From Ga0077523 sp038324085 (GTDB lineage: Bacteria > Pseudomonadota > Gammaproteobacteria > Burkholderiales > Ga0077523), in contig JBBQHP010000003.1 in the NCBI GenBank assembly GCA_038324085.1, positions 124,001 to 188,000 of the forward strand: a stretch of 64,000 bases of DNA. Reading direction: 5' to 3'. The first letter of the stretch is position 1, and every line of letters begins with the position of its first letter. Position numbers and translations under genes: made by a program. The notes beneath the pieces are model-generated. The model searched no databases. It worked only from the letters and a program-made list of their open reading frames with translations, and was not told the origin of the DNA. This document shows positions 8,513 to 19,400 of this stretch, in pieces.

Positions 8513-8546
8513 TCGTGAATCAGCAGTGACCGCATACGATTCACGA
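8513..8546. promoter_or_regulatory. Inverted repeat upstream of the FadB-like gene
   Basis: A perfect inverted repeat, TCGTGAATC (8513-8521) and GATTCACGA (8538-8546), separated by 16 bases, ends 23 bases before the start of the beta-oxidation gene. A related half site (CGAGTCACGAACC) lies just upstream near 8495. The placement fits an operator for a dimeric regulator, or a weak terminator for the transporter operon. No T-tract follows, which favours the operator reading. Confidence 0.45.
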
Positions 8547-8569
8547 ATCAACGAGCCATCGAGGTTCAC

Positions 8570-10669
8570 ATGCCAGACATCATCGAATACCAGGTCCAGG
8601 GCCATCTGGGCGTCATCACGCTGAACAACCCGCCGGTCAATGCGCTTTCCGTAGGCAAGGGTCTGCTCCAGGGAATTCTCGACGCGATCAAGGCCGGTGA
8701 TCACGACCCCGCCGTGCGCGTTTTCCTGCTGATCGGGGCCGGGCGCAATTTCTCCGGTGGCGCGGACATCACCGAATTCGGCAAGCCGCCGTTCCCCGGG
8801 ATGGCGACGCTGCGTGACGTGCTGGTGTACATGGACACAGTCACCAAGCCCATCGTCGCGGCGATTGCCGGACCTACCATGGGCGGGGGCCTGGAACTGG
8901 CGCTGGGCGCCCACTACCGCTGCGCGATCACGGGCGCGCAGATCGGGCTGCCGGAAGTGAAGCTCGGCATCCTGCCGGGCGCCGGCGGCACGCAACGCCT
9001 GCCACGCCTGATCGGCGCCAAGACCGCGCTCGACATGATCGTCACCGGCGAACCGGTGAGCACGGAGCGCGCGCACGAACTCGGTATCGTCGACGAGATC
9101 GTCACCGGGGACCTGATGACCGGTGCCGTCAAGTTCGCGAACCGGGTGGCGAAGGAAGCGCGGCCGATTCGGCGCGCGAGCGCGCTCACCGCGGCGGTCG
9201 ACGGCGACCCCGACACCTTCTTCGCCGATGCGCGCGCGCGCATCGCCAAGGAATGGCGCGGCTATCCGGCGCCGCTCGAGTGCCTTGCCTGCGTGGAGGC
9301 CGCCGTCAAACGCTCGTTCCCCGAAGGCGTCAAATTCGAGCGCGAGCGCTTCGAATACCTGGTGGGCACCGACGAGTCGAAATCGCTGCGACACGCGTTC
9401 TTTGCCGAGCGCGCCGCGAGCAAGGTGAAGGACGTTCCTGACGATACCCCGGTGCGCGAGATCCGCGGGGCGGCGGTGATCGGTGCGGGCACCATGGGCG
9501 GTGGCATCGCGATGAACTTCGTCAATGCCGGAATACCGGTAAAGGTGCTCGAGGTATCGCAGGAGGCGATCGATCGCGGCTTCGTCACCATCCGCAAGAA
9601 CTATGCGGCCACCGTCGCCAAGGGCCGCCTCACGCAGGAGGCCATGGACAAGCGCATGGGCCTGCTGACCGGCGTGCAGTCTTACGAAGCGCTGCGCGAT
9701 GTCGACATCGTCGTCGAAGCGGTGTTCGAGGACATGGGCGTCAAGCAGGACGTGTTTCGCAAGATCGACGCCGTGGCAAAACCGGGAGCGATCCTCGCAA
9801 CGAACACCTCGACCCTCGACGTGGACCAGATCGCGGCCGTCACCGCCAGGCCGCAGGACGTGATCGGTCTGCATTTCTTCAGCCCGGCGAACGTCATGCG
9901 CCTGCTCGAGATCGTGCGTGGGGCGAACACCGCGAAGGACGTGATCGCAACGAGCATGAAGCTCGCGCGCACCATCAAAAAAGTGGGCGTGCTGGTGGGC
10001 GTCTGCGACGGCTTCGTGGGCAATCGCATGGTCCACGCATACTTCCGCGAGGCCGGTTATCTGCTCGAGGAGGGCGCGCTGCCGCAGCAGGTCGATCGCG
10101 TACTCGAGGCCTTCGGTTTCGCCATGGGTCCGTTCCGCGTCGGCGATCTGGCCGGTCTCGACATTGGCTGGGCGATCCGCAAACGGCAAGCCGCGACCCG
10201 CAGTCCGGACGAGCGTTATGCAAGGATCGGTGATCTGATCTGCGAACGCGGGCGATTCGGTCAGAAGACCGGTGCCGGCTACTACAAATACGAAGCCGGC
10301 AATCGCAAGCCGATTCCCGACCCCGAGATCGAGGCGCTGATCGTTCAGGCCTCTGCCGACGGCGGGTTCACGCGCCGCGAGATCTCGGACCAGGAGATCC
10401 TCGAGCGCTGCCTGTACCAGCTCGTCAACACCGGCGCGAAGATCCTCGAGGAAGGCATCGCTCAGCGCGCCAGCGACATCGACATCGTCTACCTCTATGG
10501 CTACGGCTATCCGCGCTATCGGGGCGGGCCGATGTTCACGGCCGACCTGATCGGATTATCCAAGGTGCTCGATGCCGTGCGGCGCTACGAACAGGCGGTG
10601 GGGCCGTGGTGGAAGCCGGCAGCCCTGCTCGAGCAGCTGGCCGACGAAGGCGGTCGATTCAACGGGTAG
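8570..10669 (+). CDS. Enoyl-CoA hydratase / 3-hydroxyacyl-CoA dehydrogenase, FadB-like
   Basis: A 699-residue bifunctional beta-oxidation enzyme: hydration of 2-enoyl-CoA, then NAD-dependent oxidation to 3-ketoacyl-CoA. The N-terminal crotonase domain (about 1-190) has the oxyanion segment NFSGGADITEF at 60-70 and catalytic glutamates E109 (GGGLELALG) and E129 (GLPEVKLG). The dehydrogenase begins near 297 with the Rossmann motif VIGAGTMGGGIA (GxGxxG at 305-310). The catalytic His is in LHFFSPANVMRLLE, and two C-terminal 3HCDH domains follow. GAGG stands 5 bases before the ATG. It directly follows the transporter operon; a matching thiolase occurs only at 41.4 kb, on the far side of the surface-protein locus. 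Confidence 0.93.
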   Translation: MPDIIEYQVQGHLGVITLNNPPVNALSVGKGLLQGILDAIKAGDHDPAVRVFLLIGAGRNFSGGADITEFGKPPFPGMATLRDVLVYMDTVTKPIVAAIAGPTMGGGLELALGAHYRCAITGAQIGLPEVKLGILPGAGGTQRLPRLIGAKTALDMIVTGEPVSTERAHELGIVDEIVTGDLMTGAVKFANRVAKEARPIRRASALTAAVDGDPDTFFADARARIAKEWRGYPAPLECLACVEAAVKRSFPEGVKFERERFEYLVGTDESKSLRHAFFAERAASKVKDVPDDTPVREIRGAAVIGAGTMGGGIAMNFVNAGIPVKVLEVSQEAIDRGFVTIRKNYAATVAKGRLTQEAMDKRMGLLTGVQSYEALRDVDIVVEAVFEDMGVKQDVFRKIDAVAKPGAILATNTSTLDVDQIAAVTARPQDVIGLHFFSPANVMRLLEIVRGANTAKDVIATSMKLARTIKKVGVLVGVCDGFVGNRMVHAYFREAGYLLEEGALPQQVDRVLEAFGFAMGPFRVGDLAGLDIGWAIRKRQAATRSPDERYARIGDLICERGRFGQKTGAGYYKYEAGNRKPIPDPEIEALIVQASADGGFTRREISDQEILERCLYQLVNTGAKILEEGIAQRASDIDIVYLYGYGYPRYRGGPMFTADLIGLSKVLDAVRRYEQAVGPWWKPAALLEQLADEGGRFNG

Positions 10670-10700
10670 CGTCACCGCAGCTCTCGACTGCACGAGCGCC

Positions 10701-11456
10701 TCACGGCTCCGTCTTCGGCGCGCCCGCGGCCGGTGGCGATAGCCAGAGCGCGAGATCGCCTCCGGCGCTGTACGGGATCGGAACCGAACTCCCCGATTTC
10801 GCGGCGGGAGCGTAGACCGGGGCCCCCGCGAAGAGTCCGCACAGCGTCTCCATCGACATTGCGCCCGCAGCGGCGGTCGACGATCCGGCGGCCGATGCGC
10901 AGTCCTGCGTCTTCGCGCCAGTCGGGCGAAACACGGCCGGTATCCGGACGTTGTCGTGCAGCAGCCGGGCGTCGGTCATCACCACCATGTAGCGGGCGTG
11001 CGGCGGGATCGGCGTGCGCAGTGCGGTGAACCACCGTCCGCGGCCGTCGAAGAGGAAATCGGGCACCCCCTGGAACGGCCCGTATGCCTTGAATACGGCG
11101 TCGTAGAACACGACCACGGGCGCGAAGTAGCGTCCGGTCCATCCGCCCAGCGTGCTCTGCTCCATGTCGGCGAACGACACGGTCGTCGCGGTGACAGGCT
11201 GCGGCGATTCCGCCAGCGCGAATGCCTTGAAGAAGCTCCTGCCGCTCGCGAACGGGTAGGCGGAGCTGCGTTCGTCGATCGAGAACGCGATGCGTTCGTC
11301 GGACTCGGCTGCCTCGAACGGGAAATCACGCGGACTTGCGCAGCATGACGGCGCCGTGGCGAGCGCGGCCTCGGGGGCCGTGGTGCCCCGGTTGCTCGCG
11401 CAACCGGCGGAAACGAGCGCTGCAGCACCGATGATCAGCGTGACGATGATCCGCAT
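10701..11456 (-). CDS. Lipoprotein, MalM-like
   Basis: A 251-residue predicted lipoprotein: MRIIVTLIIGAAALVSAGC ends in a clear lipobox with Cys19. The mature part begins with a CC-A-S-P-R-D-F-P-F segment and a strand-rich region (SAYPFASGRSFFKAFAL) resembling the MalM (maltose-operon periplasmic protein) family, which has no settled biochemical role. The rest includes FDGRGRWFTAL and a Ser/Ala-rich linker. GGAGG lies 6 bases before the ATG at 11456. It is the last gene of the leftward surface-protein block, so it may be an envelope partner; the family assignment is from pattern recognition only. Confidence 0.6.
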   Translation of the reverse strand: MRIIVTLIIGAAALVSAGCASNRGTTAPEAALATAPSCCASPRDFPFEAAESDERIAFSIDERSSAYPFASGRSFFKAFALAESPQPVTATTVSFADMEQSTLGGWTGRYFAPVVVFYDAVFKAYGPFQGVPDFLFDGRGRWFTALRTPIPPHARYMVVMTDARLLHDNVRIPAVFRPTGAKTQDCASAAGSSTAAAGAMSMETLCGLFAGAPVYAPAAKSGSSVPIPYSAGGDLALWLSPPAAGAPKTEP

Positions 11457-11774
11457 AGGCCGCCTCCTTGAACCGTGGAGATTGGTGATCCAGACGATCG
11501 GGCGTGGACTCTTCCGGGAAAGATGCCGCGCGCGCATTTTCTCCTGTCGAATGCTTTGGCGGTCTTCGCGGAATTTCGTTCAGCGCCGCGGCGGCCGAAA
11601 GTCCTGCCGTCGGCACCCGGGCCGATGGGCGCGCAACTTCAGGGGTGCCTGGTCAACGGCCAGCGGCAGCCATATGCGGTGACGACCTGCCCTGCGTCGG
11701 TTCCGCGACGCAGCGAACATGAATACGGCCCCGCTCGGGGGCCGTATTCATGTCGCGGATGCTCGGGCCGCTTG
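11457..11774. other. Intergenic, upstream of the MalM-like gene
   Basis: About 320 bases between two leftward genes. Apart from the 15-bp hairpin described separately, I saw no gene or clear promoter. The first part (11470-11700) is GC-rich without obvious repeats and should contain the promoter of the lipoprotein gene. Confidence 0.4.
11718..11752 (-). terminator. Perfect 15-bp hairpin after the PEP-CTERM gene
   Basis: CATGAATACGGCCCC (11718-11732) pairs perfectly with GGGGCCGTATTCATG (11738-11752) across a 5-base loop. It lies 22 bases downstream of the stop of the leftward PEP-CTERM gene. Stem strength suggests a transcription terminator or mRNA 3'-end stabiliser. On the leftward strand the tail is TTCGCTG, not a U-tract, so Rho-independent action is uncertain. 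Confidence 0.7.
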
Positions 11775-12422
11775 TCAGGCGCGACGACGGCGCCTGGCTA
11801 CCGCAGCCATGCCGATCAAACTGATACCCAGCAGGCCGATCGCACCGGGTTCGGGAACGGTGCGGGGCGTGGTGCGGATGGCCCAGGCCTGGGCACCCGT
11901 GTTGTTGCCATTCGACAGATCGGCGGAGAAATAGCTGCCACCCAGGATCGGGGCGTTATCCGCGTTGCGCACGAAGTCGCTGGTATCGATGCCACCTACG
12001 CGGGTCAGCGAGAAAATGAGGTCACCAAAGTACCCGGCACCGGAGCCGTTGCCCGCGCTGCTATCGATGGCTACGCCGAAAGTGCCATAGGGGGTGTTGG
12101 CGCCGCCGCCGGTATTCAGGCTGAACACGCCGGAAGCATAGATACCGTTGGACGGAGTGGTAAAGCTGACGCTGAGTGCACCGGAACCGGTCAGGTTGAA
12201 GGCGAACGGCGTGTGCGGGCCGCCGGTGTTGATGAATCCGTAGCCGGACAGCAGGTCCACAGCCACGGTAACCGAGTTGGCGCCGTTCTGCGTGAGCGTT
12301 ATCGCGCCGACATTCAACGGCTGCGTCCCTTCGCTGACGCTGAATACATAGGTCGGACCCGCGAACGCCGAGGAAGCCCCCAGGGCCAACGTTGCGGCGA
12401 ACAGTATTTTTCTTAGTTTCAT
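11775..12422 (-). CDS. PEP-CTERM sorting-domain protein
   Basis: A 215-residue exported protein: signal peptide MKLRKILFAATLALGASSAFA (21 residues), then a beta-rich, Gly/Asn/Thr-rich ectodomain. It ends with the PEP-CTERM tripartite tail VPEPGAIGLLGISLIG followed by AAVARRRRRA. Such tails are recognised by an exosortase (EpsH/XrtA family), which cleaves near the PEP motif. Proteins of this class are typically linked to exopolysaccharide or biofilm matrix. No exosortase is in the window, so it must be elsewhere. The ATG at 12422 has GGAG 8 bases upstream. The ectodomain is not recognisable to me beyond its composition. Confidence 0.88.
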   Translation of the reverse strand: MKLRKILFAATLALGASSAFAGPTYVFSVSEGTQPLNVGAITLTQNGANSVTVAVDLLSGYGFINTGGPHTPFAFNLTGSGALSVSFTTPSNGIYASGVFSLNTGGGANTPYGTFGVAIDSSAGNGSGAGYFGDLIFSLTRVGGIDTSDFVRNADNAPILGGSYFSADLSNGNNTGAQAWAIRTTPRTVPEPGAIGLLGISLIGMAAVARRRRRA

Positions 12423-12811
12423 CGGATCCACTCCATGGTTGACGGCGCCTAGCGCCAGCTGATGGAGTCCAGTTACGCAAGTATTGCTCCACGTATATGG
12501 TTCAACGAGTTGCCTGCGCAATCTCGAAATCGTGGCAGTGACTGTACAGTTCGCCGACACGTGTCCGCCGTGCGGGATCCGGCGCGCACCGGACCCCCGC
12601 GACCGGCATTTCCCATGTACTGCGAGCGGGGCGATTGCGAGCGGTAGCGAGGCCGCCGCGAGGGCCTGTCACAAGGATGGCAGTTCCGTCGACGCGCTGG
12701 ATACCAGTTACCGGGCGTCCGCGATTGCACACCTGACTGCGCCGGCCCGCGCCTGCGCCGTGCGTCGGGCAGTCCGGACTTCCGTGACCGGTTGACCGAT
12801 GCGCGCGCTGG
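12423..12811. other. Intergenic between the two PEP-CTERM genes
   Basis: About 390 bases. It presumably carries the promoter of the 11775-12422 gene, but I found no clear sigma-70 boxes or sigma-54 site (PEP-CTERM genes in some species use a TGGCAC-type site; none seen). A near-perfect stem, GGTTGACC (12790-12797) with GGTCAGCC (12810-12817), overlaps the stop codon of the upstream gene and could be a weak terminator. A 12-base direct repeat (CCGATGCGCGCG) also lies here. Confidence 0.4.
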
Positions 12812-13381
12812 TCAGCCGATGCGCGCGGCGCTCCGACGCCGACCGGCGCCTGCCACGAGCGCACCAAGACCCAGTGCGAACAACGCATAGCTCGCGGGTT
12901 CGGGAATGACCGTGATCGTATGCGCCTCGCTGGCGAGACTGGCGTTGGGTGGGCTGTCGATCAGGAACGCATCGAGGCTCGCGGTCACGAGCGTCTGCGT
13001 GAACGGCGCGATCGCGGGCTGGATCTCGAAGCTCCAGGTCGCGAGTTCGCCCGCGCTCAGGCTCGCCAGGGTTGCGCCGAAGGATATCAATGCGAGGCCC
13101 GTGTCGGCGTTCGCACCGAAGCTGCTGCCTGCCAGCAATGGACCGACGCTGGCTGCGACGGGGCGCAGCACCGTCGGATCGAACGCAACGTGAAGTTCCA
13201 TCTCGTCGATATCGGCCACCAGCGGGGCATCGAGACCGATATGCAGGACGATGGATTGGCCGGGTGTGCCATTGACCGGCCCGGTGACGACGAGCGCCGC
13301 ATGGGCGGCGGTCATGCAGGTCGCCAGCCACAGGCAGGTAAAAAGTCCGCTGGCGCGCGTGAGCAATTTGGTTGGATTCAT
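12812..13381 (-). CDS. Cohesin-domain protein with PEP-CTERM anchor
   Basis: A 189-residue exported protein. The signal peptide runs to about residue 28 (ends MTAAHA). Residues about 32-150 form a cohesin-like domain: GTPGQSIVLHIGLDAP, the strand ELHVAFDPTVLRPV, then an ISFGA strand and GELATWSFEIQ, matching the jelly-roll pattern of type I cohesins. The tail IPEPASYALFALGLG followed by GRRRSAARIG is a PEP-CTERM sorting signal. The ATG at 13381 is preferred (AGGTG upstream); a GTG at 13390 is an alternative. It begins 31 bases after the giant LEPR-XLL gene, which carries a dockerin, so the two are probably co-transcribed. I infer that it may be an envelope-anchored receptor for a dockerin. 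Confidence 0.85.
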   Translation of the reverse strand: MNPTKLLTRASGLFTCLWLATCMTAAHAALVVTGPVNGTPGQSIVLHIGLDAPLVADIDEMELHVAFDPTVLRPVAASVGPLLAGSSFGANADTGLALISFGATLASLSAGELATWSFEIQPAIAPFTQTLVTASLDAFLIDSPPNASLASEAHTITVIPEPASYALFALGLGALVAGAGRRRSAARIG

Positions 13382-13412
13382 CCTCGTCACCTATCGTGGT
13401 TTGGTCATTCGT

Positions 13413-16400
13413 TCATCGTGGAAGGATGGAACCGAGTCCGCTCTTGTCCCGTGCAACGAGCGGCAACTCGAGCTTGAAGCGCGGGTTGGTGTTGCGCTCG
13501 CTGTCGTACGGTGCGGTCGCGCCGAGGAAATCCTGCACGGAGCGCGACGAAAGACTCGTGTCGCTGGTCCCTCCCGTGGGCGCGACCGGCACGCTCCATC
13601 GCGCGCTCCAATCGATCACGGGCGTGTCCGCCGCAGGCGCAGCCGGTGCCGGCAGCATCGACGGCGTCTCGGGGTATTTCCAGGCCAACGATTCCACGGC
13701 GGGTGCCGCTGGCTGTTCCACCCGGATCCAGCCGTCCGTCGCATCCTCGCCCGGTTTCGGCGCGGGATTCAGCGTCAACCGGCCATCGTTCAGGCTCGCC
13801 CATTGCAGATCGAGCCGGTAACCCCCGCCGGGAACACCGTCGCGCACCTGCATGTCGAGCACGAGCAGGCTGCCCTGGCCGCCTTCGAGCGCGCTCATCC
13901 GCGCCATGTCGACCACCACCACGCCTGGGGTGCTCCGATCCACGATCCATTCGAAATCCGCGGTGAGCGTGCCTTTGCGCACCTCGCGCAACTCGAGCAC
14001 CGCCGGATCGTACGCGAGCCGCATCTGCACGGAATCGAGTCCGGCCGCAGTGTCGAGTTCGATCGGCACGCTGACGTCGCGACCGGCCTGTGCCACGAGA
14101 TCCGTCGGCACGTTGACCAGCGGGTCCGGGCCGCTCAACGGCACCACCGGCGTCGTGGCCGGCAGCGGCGGGATCTGCACCGGGTTGAAGCCCAGCACTT
14201 CGCGCAACATCAAGGTCACGTCGCTGATGCTCAGCACTCCGTTGCCCGATGCATCTCCGACGATGGTGGGATCGGCAAGCGGCCAGCCGCTGAATCCGGT
14301 ATCGAGATTCAGCAGCACGCGCTGGATACGCTGCACGTCAAGCATCGAATAGGTCGCATTGGACGTCCCGTCGCCGACGAAACCGACGACGTGGACCCCG
14401 GCGTCGTCGTGCGTCGCGATCGCAGCGCCGTCGATGGCGATCGTGTGCACGTCGAGGCGCTGTTTGGCGCCGTAGGGCGCCGTGGCCGGGACCGTGGCGA
14501 CCAGCCGGGCGAGTTCGAGGTTTGTGCCGTTCACCGGAGCGGCGAACACGACATCGATGGTGGCGACACCCGGTACGGACAGATCGATCGTGGCGGTGCC
14601 GCCGGCGGGATCGAGCACACCGGTCACGTCGAGCAGGGCGGGATCGAACCGGACTTCGAATCGAGCGGTCGTGAACGTTCCGGCACTGGTGATGCGCAGC
14701 GGGATGCCGCCGACGTTGTCGGGCAGGTTGGCGGGCTGTTCCGGGCCGCGCGCAAAATCGGCGATGCCGATGCCGGGATTGCTCGCGTCGGCCACCGCGA
14801 AGGCGTTGACGTAGTCGCCGCCGGCGGTGCCGTCGTCGTCGCCGTCGAGCAACCCGCCTGCGGCGTCGCGCAACGCATCGCCGCTGCTGATCAGCTGCAA
14901 CGCGTAGTCGCCGTCCGCGAGGGCGCCGCCGGTCTTGATGAACGAGAACCCGGCCAGATCCGCGTCGAGCACGATGGAACCGTGCACGTCGCCGGCCGGC
15001 CCGGTCAACACCACATCCGGTGCGCCGAGCGCCGCACCTGCACCCTGGTAGAGATTGAGCCCGACCGGATCGATGGCGCGATTGAATCGCACTGCGAAGC
15101 CCGAGGTGTCCGGGGTAAGCGACGTGACCACGAGCGGTGGCAAAGCATTCACCTGAACCGGCAGGCCGGCCGCAGCGTAGGTCCCGTCCTCGTCCGTTGC
15201 CTGCGCGAGCACGACGTAGCTGCCGACGACGACATAGGTGTGGTCCGCCGCCGTCGGATTGCCCGGCAGCACGTCGACCACGCCGTCGCCCCAGTCGATC
15301 CGCCACTGGACGATGGTGTCGTCACCGGGATCCACGGCACCCAGCGTCACCGCGTAGGGCTGTCCGACTGAACCCGACGTCGGTCCATCGACTGTCAGCG
15401 CGGGTGCGACGTTCAGGGTGTCCACCGTGAAATTCCGCACCACGGAGCGCGCCGGCGTGCCGCTGTCGGTCACTGTCACGGACACGTTGATGCTGTCCGG
15501 GCCGTCGGGGGTTTCGTCCCACGAGATCACGAAGGTGTCGCCATCGCGCACCGCGGTCGCGCCCGGAATCCCGGCCACCACTGCGCTCAGCGTGCCACCC
15601 TCCGGATCGACCGCAGACACGGTCGTCGAGAAGGGCGCGCCTTCGTTCAGTACGACATTCGACAGGGTGCCCACGACCGGCGGGTCGTTGATGATGCTGA
15701 AGGCGAAGTCCGAGCGGTCATTGATCGCCGACGCAGCCGATTCCTGCACGCGGATGATGTAGCTCGTGCCGGCCGGGAACAGGGTTTCGTCGACGGTCCA
15801 TTCGTACAGATCGTCGTTCGTCTCGTTCGCGGCAATGGTCGTGAACGGACCGCCGATGCCGGTGGACGAATACTGAATGTCGACCGGGCCGGCGAAACCG
15901 TCGTGACGCCAGCGAATGTCGAAAGTCGAGAGTTGATGGATGGACTCGCCGCCGTTGGGTGCGATCACCAGGACGTACTGGGCCGGGCTGAGCGATGCCT
16001 GCGCGGTGTTTCCGTACGCGCCGATGTTGATGTAGCCACCGTTCGGCGCCGGTTCATTGGCGAACGGATCGTTGCCGTCGCCCCGGTCGATGGCGGGCGA
16101 TTGCTGCGCGTCCGCCACGAGCGTCGACGTCAATGCCACGGGCCGGCCCGGGCCGAAGAACGACGGCCCTTCGACCGGCGCCAGGGCGCCGCCGTGGAAA
16201 CTGCCCGTCAGGCTGCGCACGTGGAAATCGTCATCGCGCCCATCACCGCCGGAGGGATCGAAACCGAGCACGTTGTCGGCCCCATTGGCGTCGACGAACA
16301 GCGGATTCGTGAACAGGCTGTCGGTGTCCGTTCCCGTGGCGGCCCGCCAGGCGGCAAACGTGGTGCGCGCGATTCCGTTCCAGATCCCGGTCTGCCCGGT

Positions 16401-19400
16401 GCCGAGGAAGCTGCGGAAGAACACATTGGTGTCGGACGTGAAGCCGACCTGCGAGTCGGGCGCGATCGACAGCGCGACGCCGTCCTCGGCCCACAGGATG
16501 TTGTTGCGTACGTTCACCCCGGCGGAACCGCCTTCGATGCGCACTGTGTCGGCGGAGGGCTCGTACAGCGTGTTGTTGACGATCTCGAGATCGGTGGCGC
16601 CGGTCACGAACAACCCGGTCGTGCCGCTCGCGTAGATCAGGTTGTTGCGCACGGTCCTGCCATCGCCCGACACCCGCACGCCCACGGGATTCGAATAGAC
16701 GACGTTGCCGATCACGTCGGACTGCGTCGCGCGGATGCCGAGCACGGTGTTGGCGTATACGCGATTGCGCTCGACCTGCGAGTTCGTCGCATCGATGCCC
16801 GTGCCGTTGCCGAAGATGACGTTCGACAACCCTACCGCGCCGGCCCGCAGTACGAGGCCCGTCGCCAGCGCCTGCGTCTGGTCTGCGACGGTATTGCCGG
16901 CGAATACGACGTTGCCGATGGCCTCCGCGCCGCTCAGGTCATTCTCGAAGATCAGGTTGGCGGTGCCCGGCGCGAGATCCTTTGCTCCGACCAGCGTCGA
17001 TGCGCCACCGGTGCTGTTGTCGACGATCATGCCGCGCACATTGCGGAAGCTCGAATTGCGCTGGACCAATGCGGCGCCCGGATCGCGGATGTCGAAGCCG
17101 TAGCCCCGATTGTCGTACGCCGAGTTGTTGACCACCTGTTCCACGGCGCCACTGAGGGATACGCCGCCGGCGGCATTGTTGTTCGCGACCGAATCGGTCA
17201 ACGCATGGATCGGACCACGGAGCACGATGCCCCACGCCCCGTTGTCGTGGGCATCGATCGACGCGAAGTCCGACAGCGGCGCATCGGTCTCGACCCGGAC
17301 GCCGTCCAGTGCGTGCCCGAATGCGACGATGTCGTGTGCCGCCACGCCCGAGCTGCCGTCGTGCGCGTACAGGCCGCGTTGCGCATCGCGCAACGTGAGG
17401 TACGCCACCGTGACGTCGTCGGCGTCGTTCAGCTCGATCAGCGCGCGGCTGCGATCGCCCGGTATCGCCGGGAACAGTTCGGCCACCGCACCGGCATTGC
17501 TCGGTCCAGTGATGAGGAAGCCCTGGTCGAGCCCGAGTCCGAGATCCACGCTGCCCGACACGGCGACCGGATCGATCATCGAGTAGCTGCCGGTATCGAC
17601 GAACAGCCGCGAGCCGGGTCCGACGTCGTAGACGCGCAGCAGGTTGGTCGCGTACGGCTTGGGCGCGCTGGAGATCTTGCCGGTGTGGCGATTGTCGCCG
17701 ACCCCGTTGGGCGTGTACTGATCGCCGGCGTTCGAGCCGTCGTCGACGAAGTAGTCCGTGCCGTCCTCCGGTACGGTGAACGGCTCCTGGCTGCGGTCGA
17801 GCACCACCGGATTGTTCACCCACGACACCTGGATGCGCAGGCCGTAGGTGCCGAACGCGATTCCGGTCGCGCCCGGTGTCCACAGGAACTCGCCGTCGTC
17901 GGGCGTCGAAGCGACGATGGTGGTCAGGAAGGCGGGTCCGTCGGGCGTGTCCCGATACAGATCGATCCTGACCGACGACCCGCCGGCATTGTTGAAGCTT
18001 TCCCAGCGGATCGGCAGCGCCTTGTCGCGGATGGCATCGACGTAGAGGTCGGGCGTGCGCAGCGCGATGTGGGGGATGCCCAGCGCCGGCGCGGCACCCG
18101 GGGAGGTGAACCGCTGCGTGCCGAACATCGGGAACAGCGCGTAGTCGTCGGCGTGGAGGTTGACGAAACGCGGACGGGCCCAGTCGGGATTGACGACCGT
18201 CGCGCCGACCGAGTGCAGATCGAAGCGCGCGATGTCGGCCTGCCAGTCGAGCACATCGACGAAATCGCGGGTCCAGAAGCCGACCTTGCCCTTGCCGGTG
18301 GCGTACAGATTGTTGAAGTCGCTGAAGAAGCCGGCCTGGGCATCGTTGGCGACGAACAGATCGTAGCCGTTCTCGGTCCAGAAAGTGTTGTGCAGGACCT
18401 GGACGTCGCTCGCGCCGCCGACGACGCGCACGAGGTCTCCCCGTGGCGTGTACAGCGTGTTGCGCTCGATACCGATGTCTTTCACGCCGTCCACGAGAAT
18501 GCCGACCGTGTTGCGATAGATGTCGTTGTCCTCGATCCGGTTGCCGGTCGCGGCCACGATGCCGGTGCCGTTGGCGCCGATACGGTTGAACCGGATCGTG
18601 CCGTCGAAGCGGTCGATGCCGATCCCGTTGGCTTCGATCCGATTGGCGTGATCGAGGTCTGCCCCGCCGACGGTGCCGGTGCCGGTCACGCCGACAGCGT
18701 TACCCGATACGTGCTGGTGCTGCGCTTGCGCCTGCACCAGCTCGATACCGACCTTGTTGTCGGAAACGTCATTGGGCACGCTGTCCGCGAGGAAGCCGAG
18801 CGCGTCGGCAGTTGCGTCGACTGTGCTGCGGATGCCGACGGTGTTGCCGTGGATGCGGTTGCCGTTCAGCGGTGCCGGCGCGTCGTAGCGCACGCCGAGA
18901 CCGGCATTGCGGAAGTCGTTGTCGCGGATGTCGCCGGTGAAAGCGGCGTCCAGCACCAGGCCGGTCGCGCTGGCGAACACGTCGTTGTGGGCTACGAGGC
19001 CGGCCGCGGCGCCGGCCACGGTGATGCCGGTCACTCCGTTGAACCGGTTGTGGAGGATCTGCAGATCGCTGCCACCGTCGAGAACGAGACCGCCACCGCC
19101 GATCAGGTTGTCCACGACCGCGAGTCCGGTGACGCCGGCGCCGACATTGACGCCGCCCTGGAGCGTGAGCCGCTGGAGCAGGCCACCGACCTGGACGTTC
19201 ACCGGGCCGGTCACGACCGATCCGCCACCCTGCGCACCGAGGATGGTCACCCCGGCGTCGTCGCTACCGAGCGTGAAGCCCGCATGCACACCGGGCGCCA
19301 GCACGATCACGTCGCCTTCGCCCAGGTCGTTGGCATTGAGGATCGTCTGGACGCTGACCAGCGCGTTCGCGAAGAACACGCGCGCCGGCATCGCATTGAC

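Noticed and set aside
13390..13390. GTG at 13390 as the start of the cohesin-PEP-CTERM gene
   Set aside because: The ATG at 13381 gives a normal signal peptide and a ribosome-binding-site spacing; GTG kept only as an alternative.
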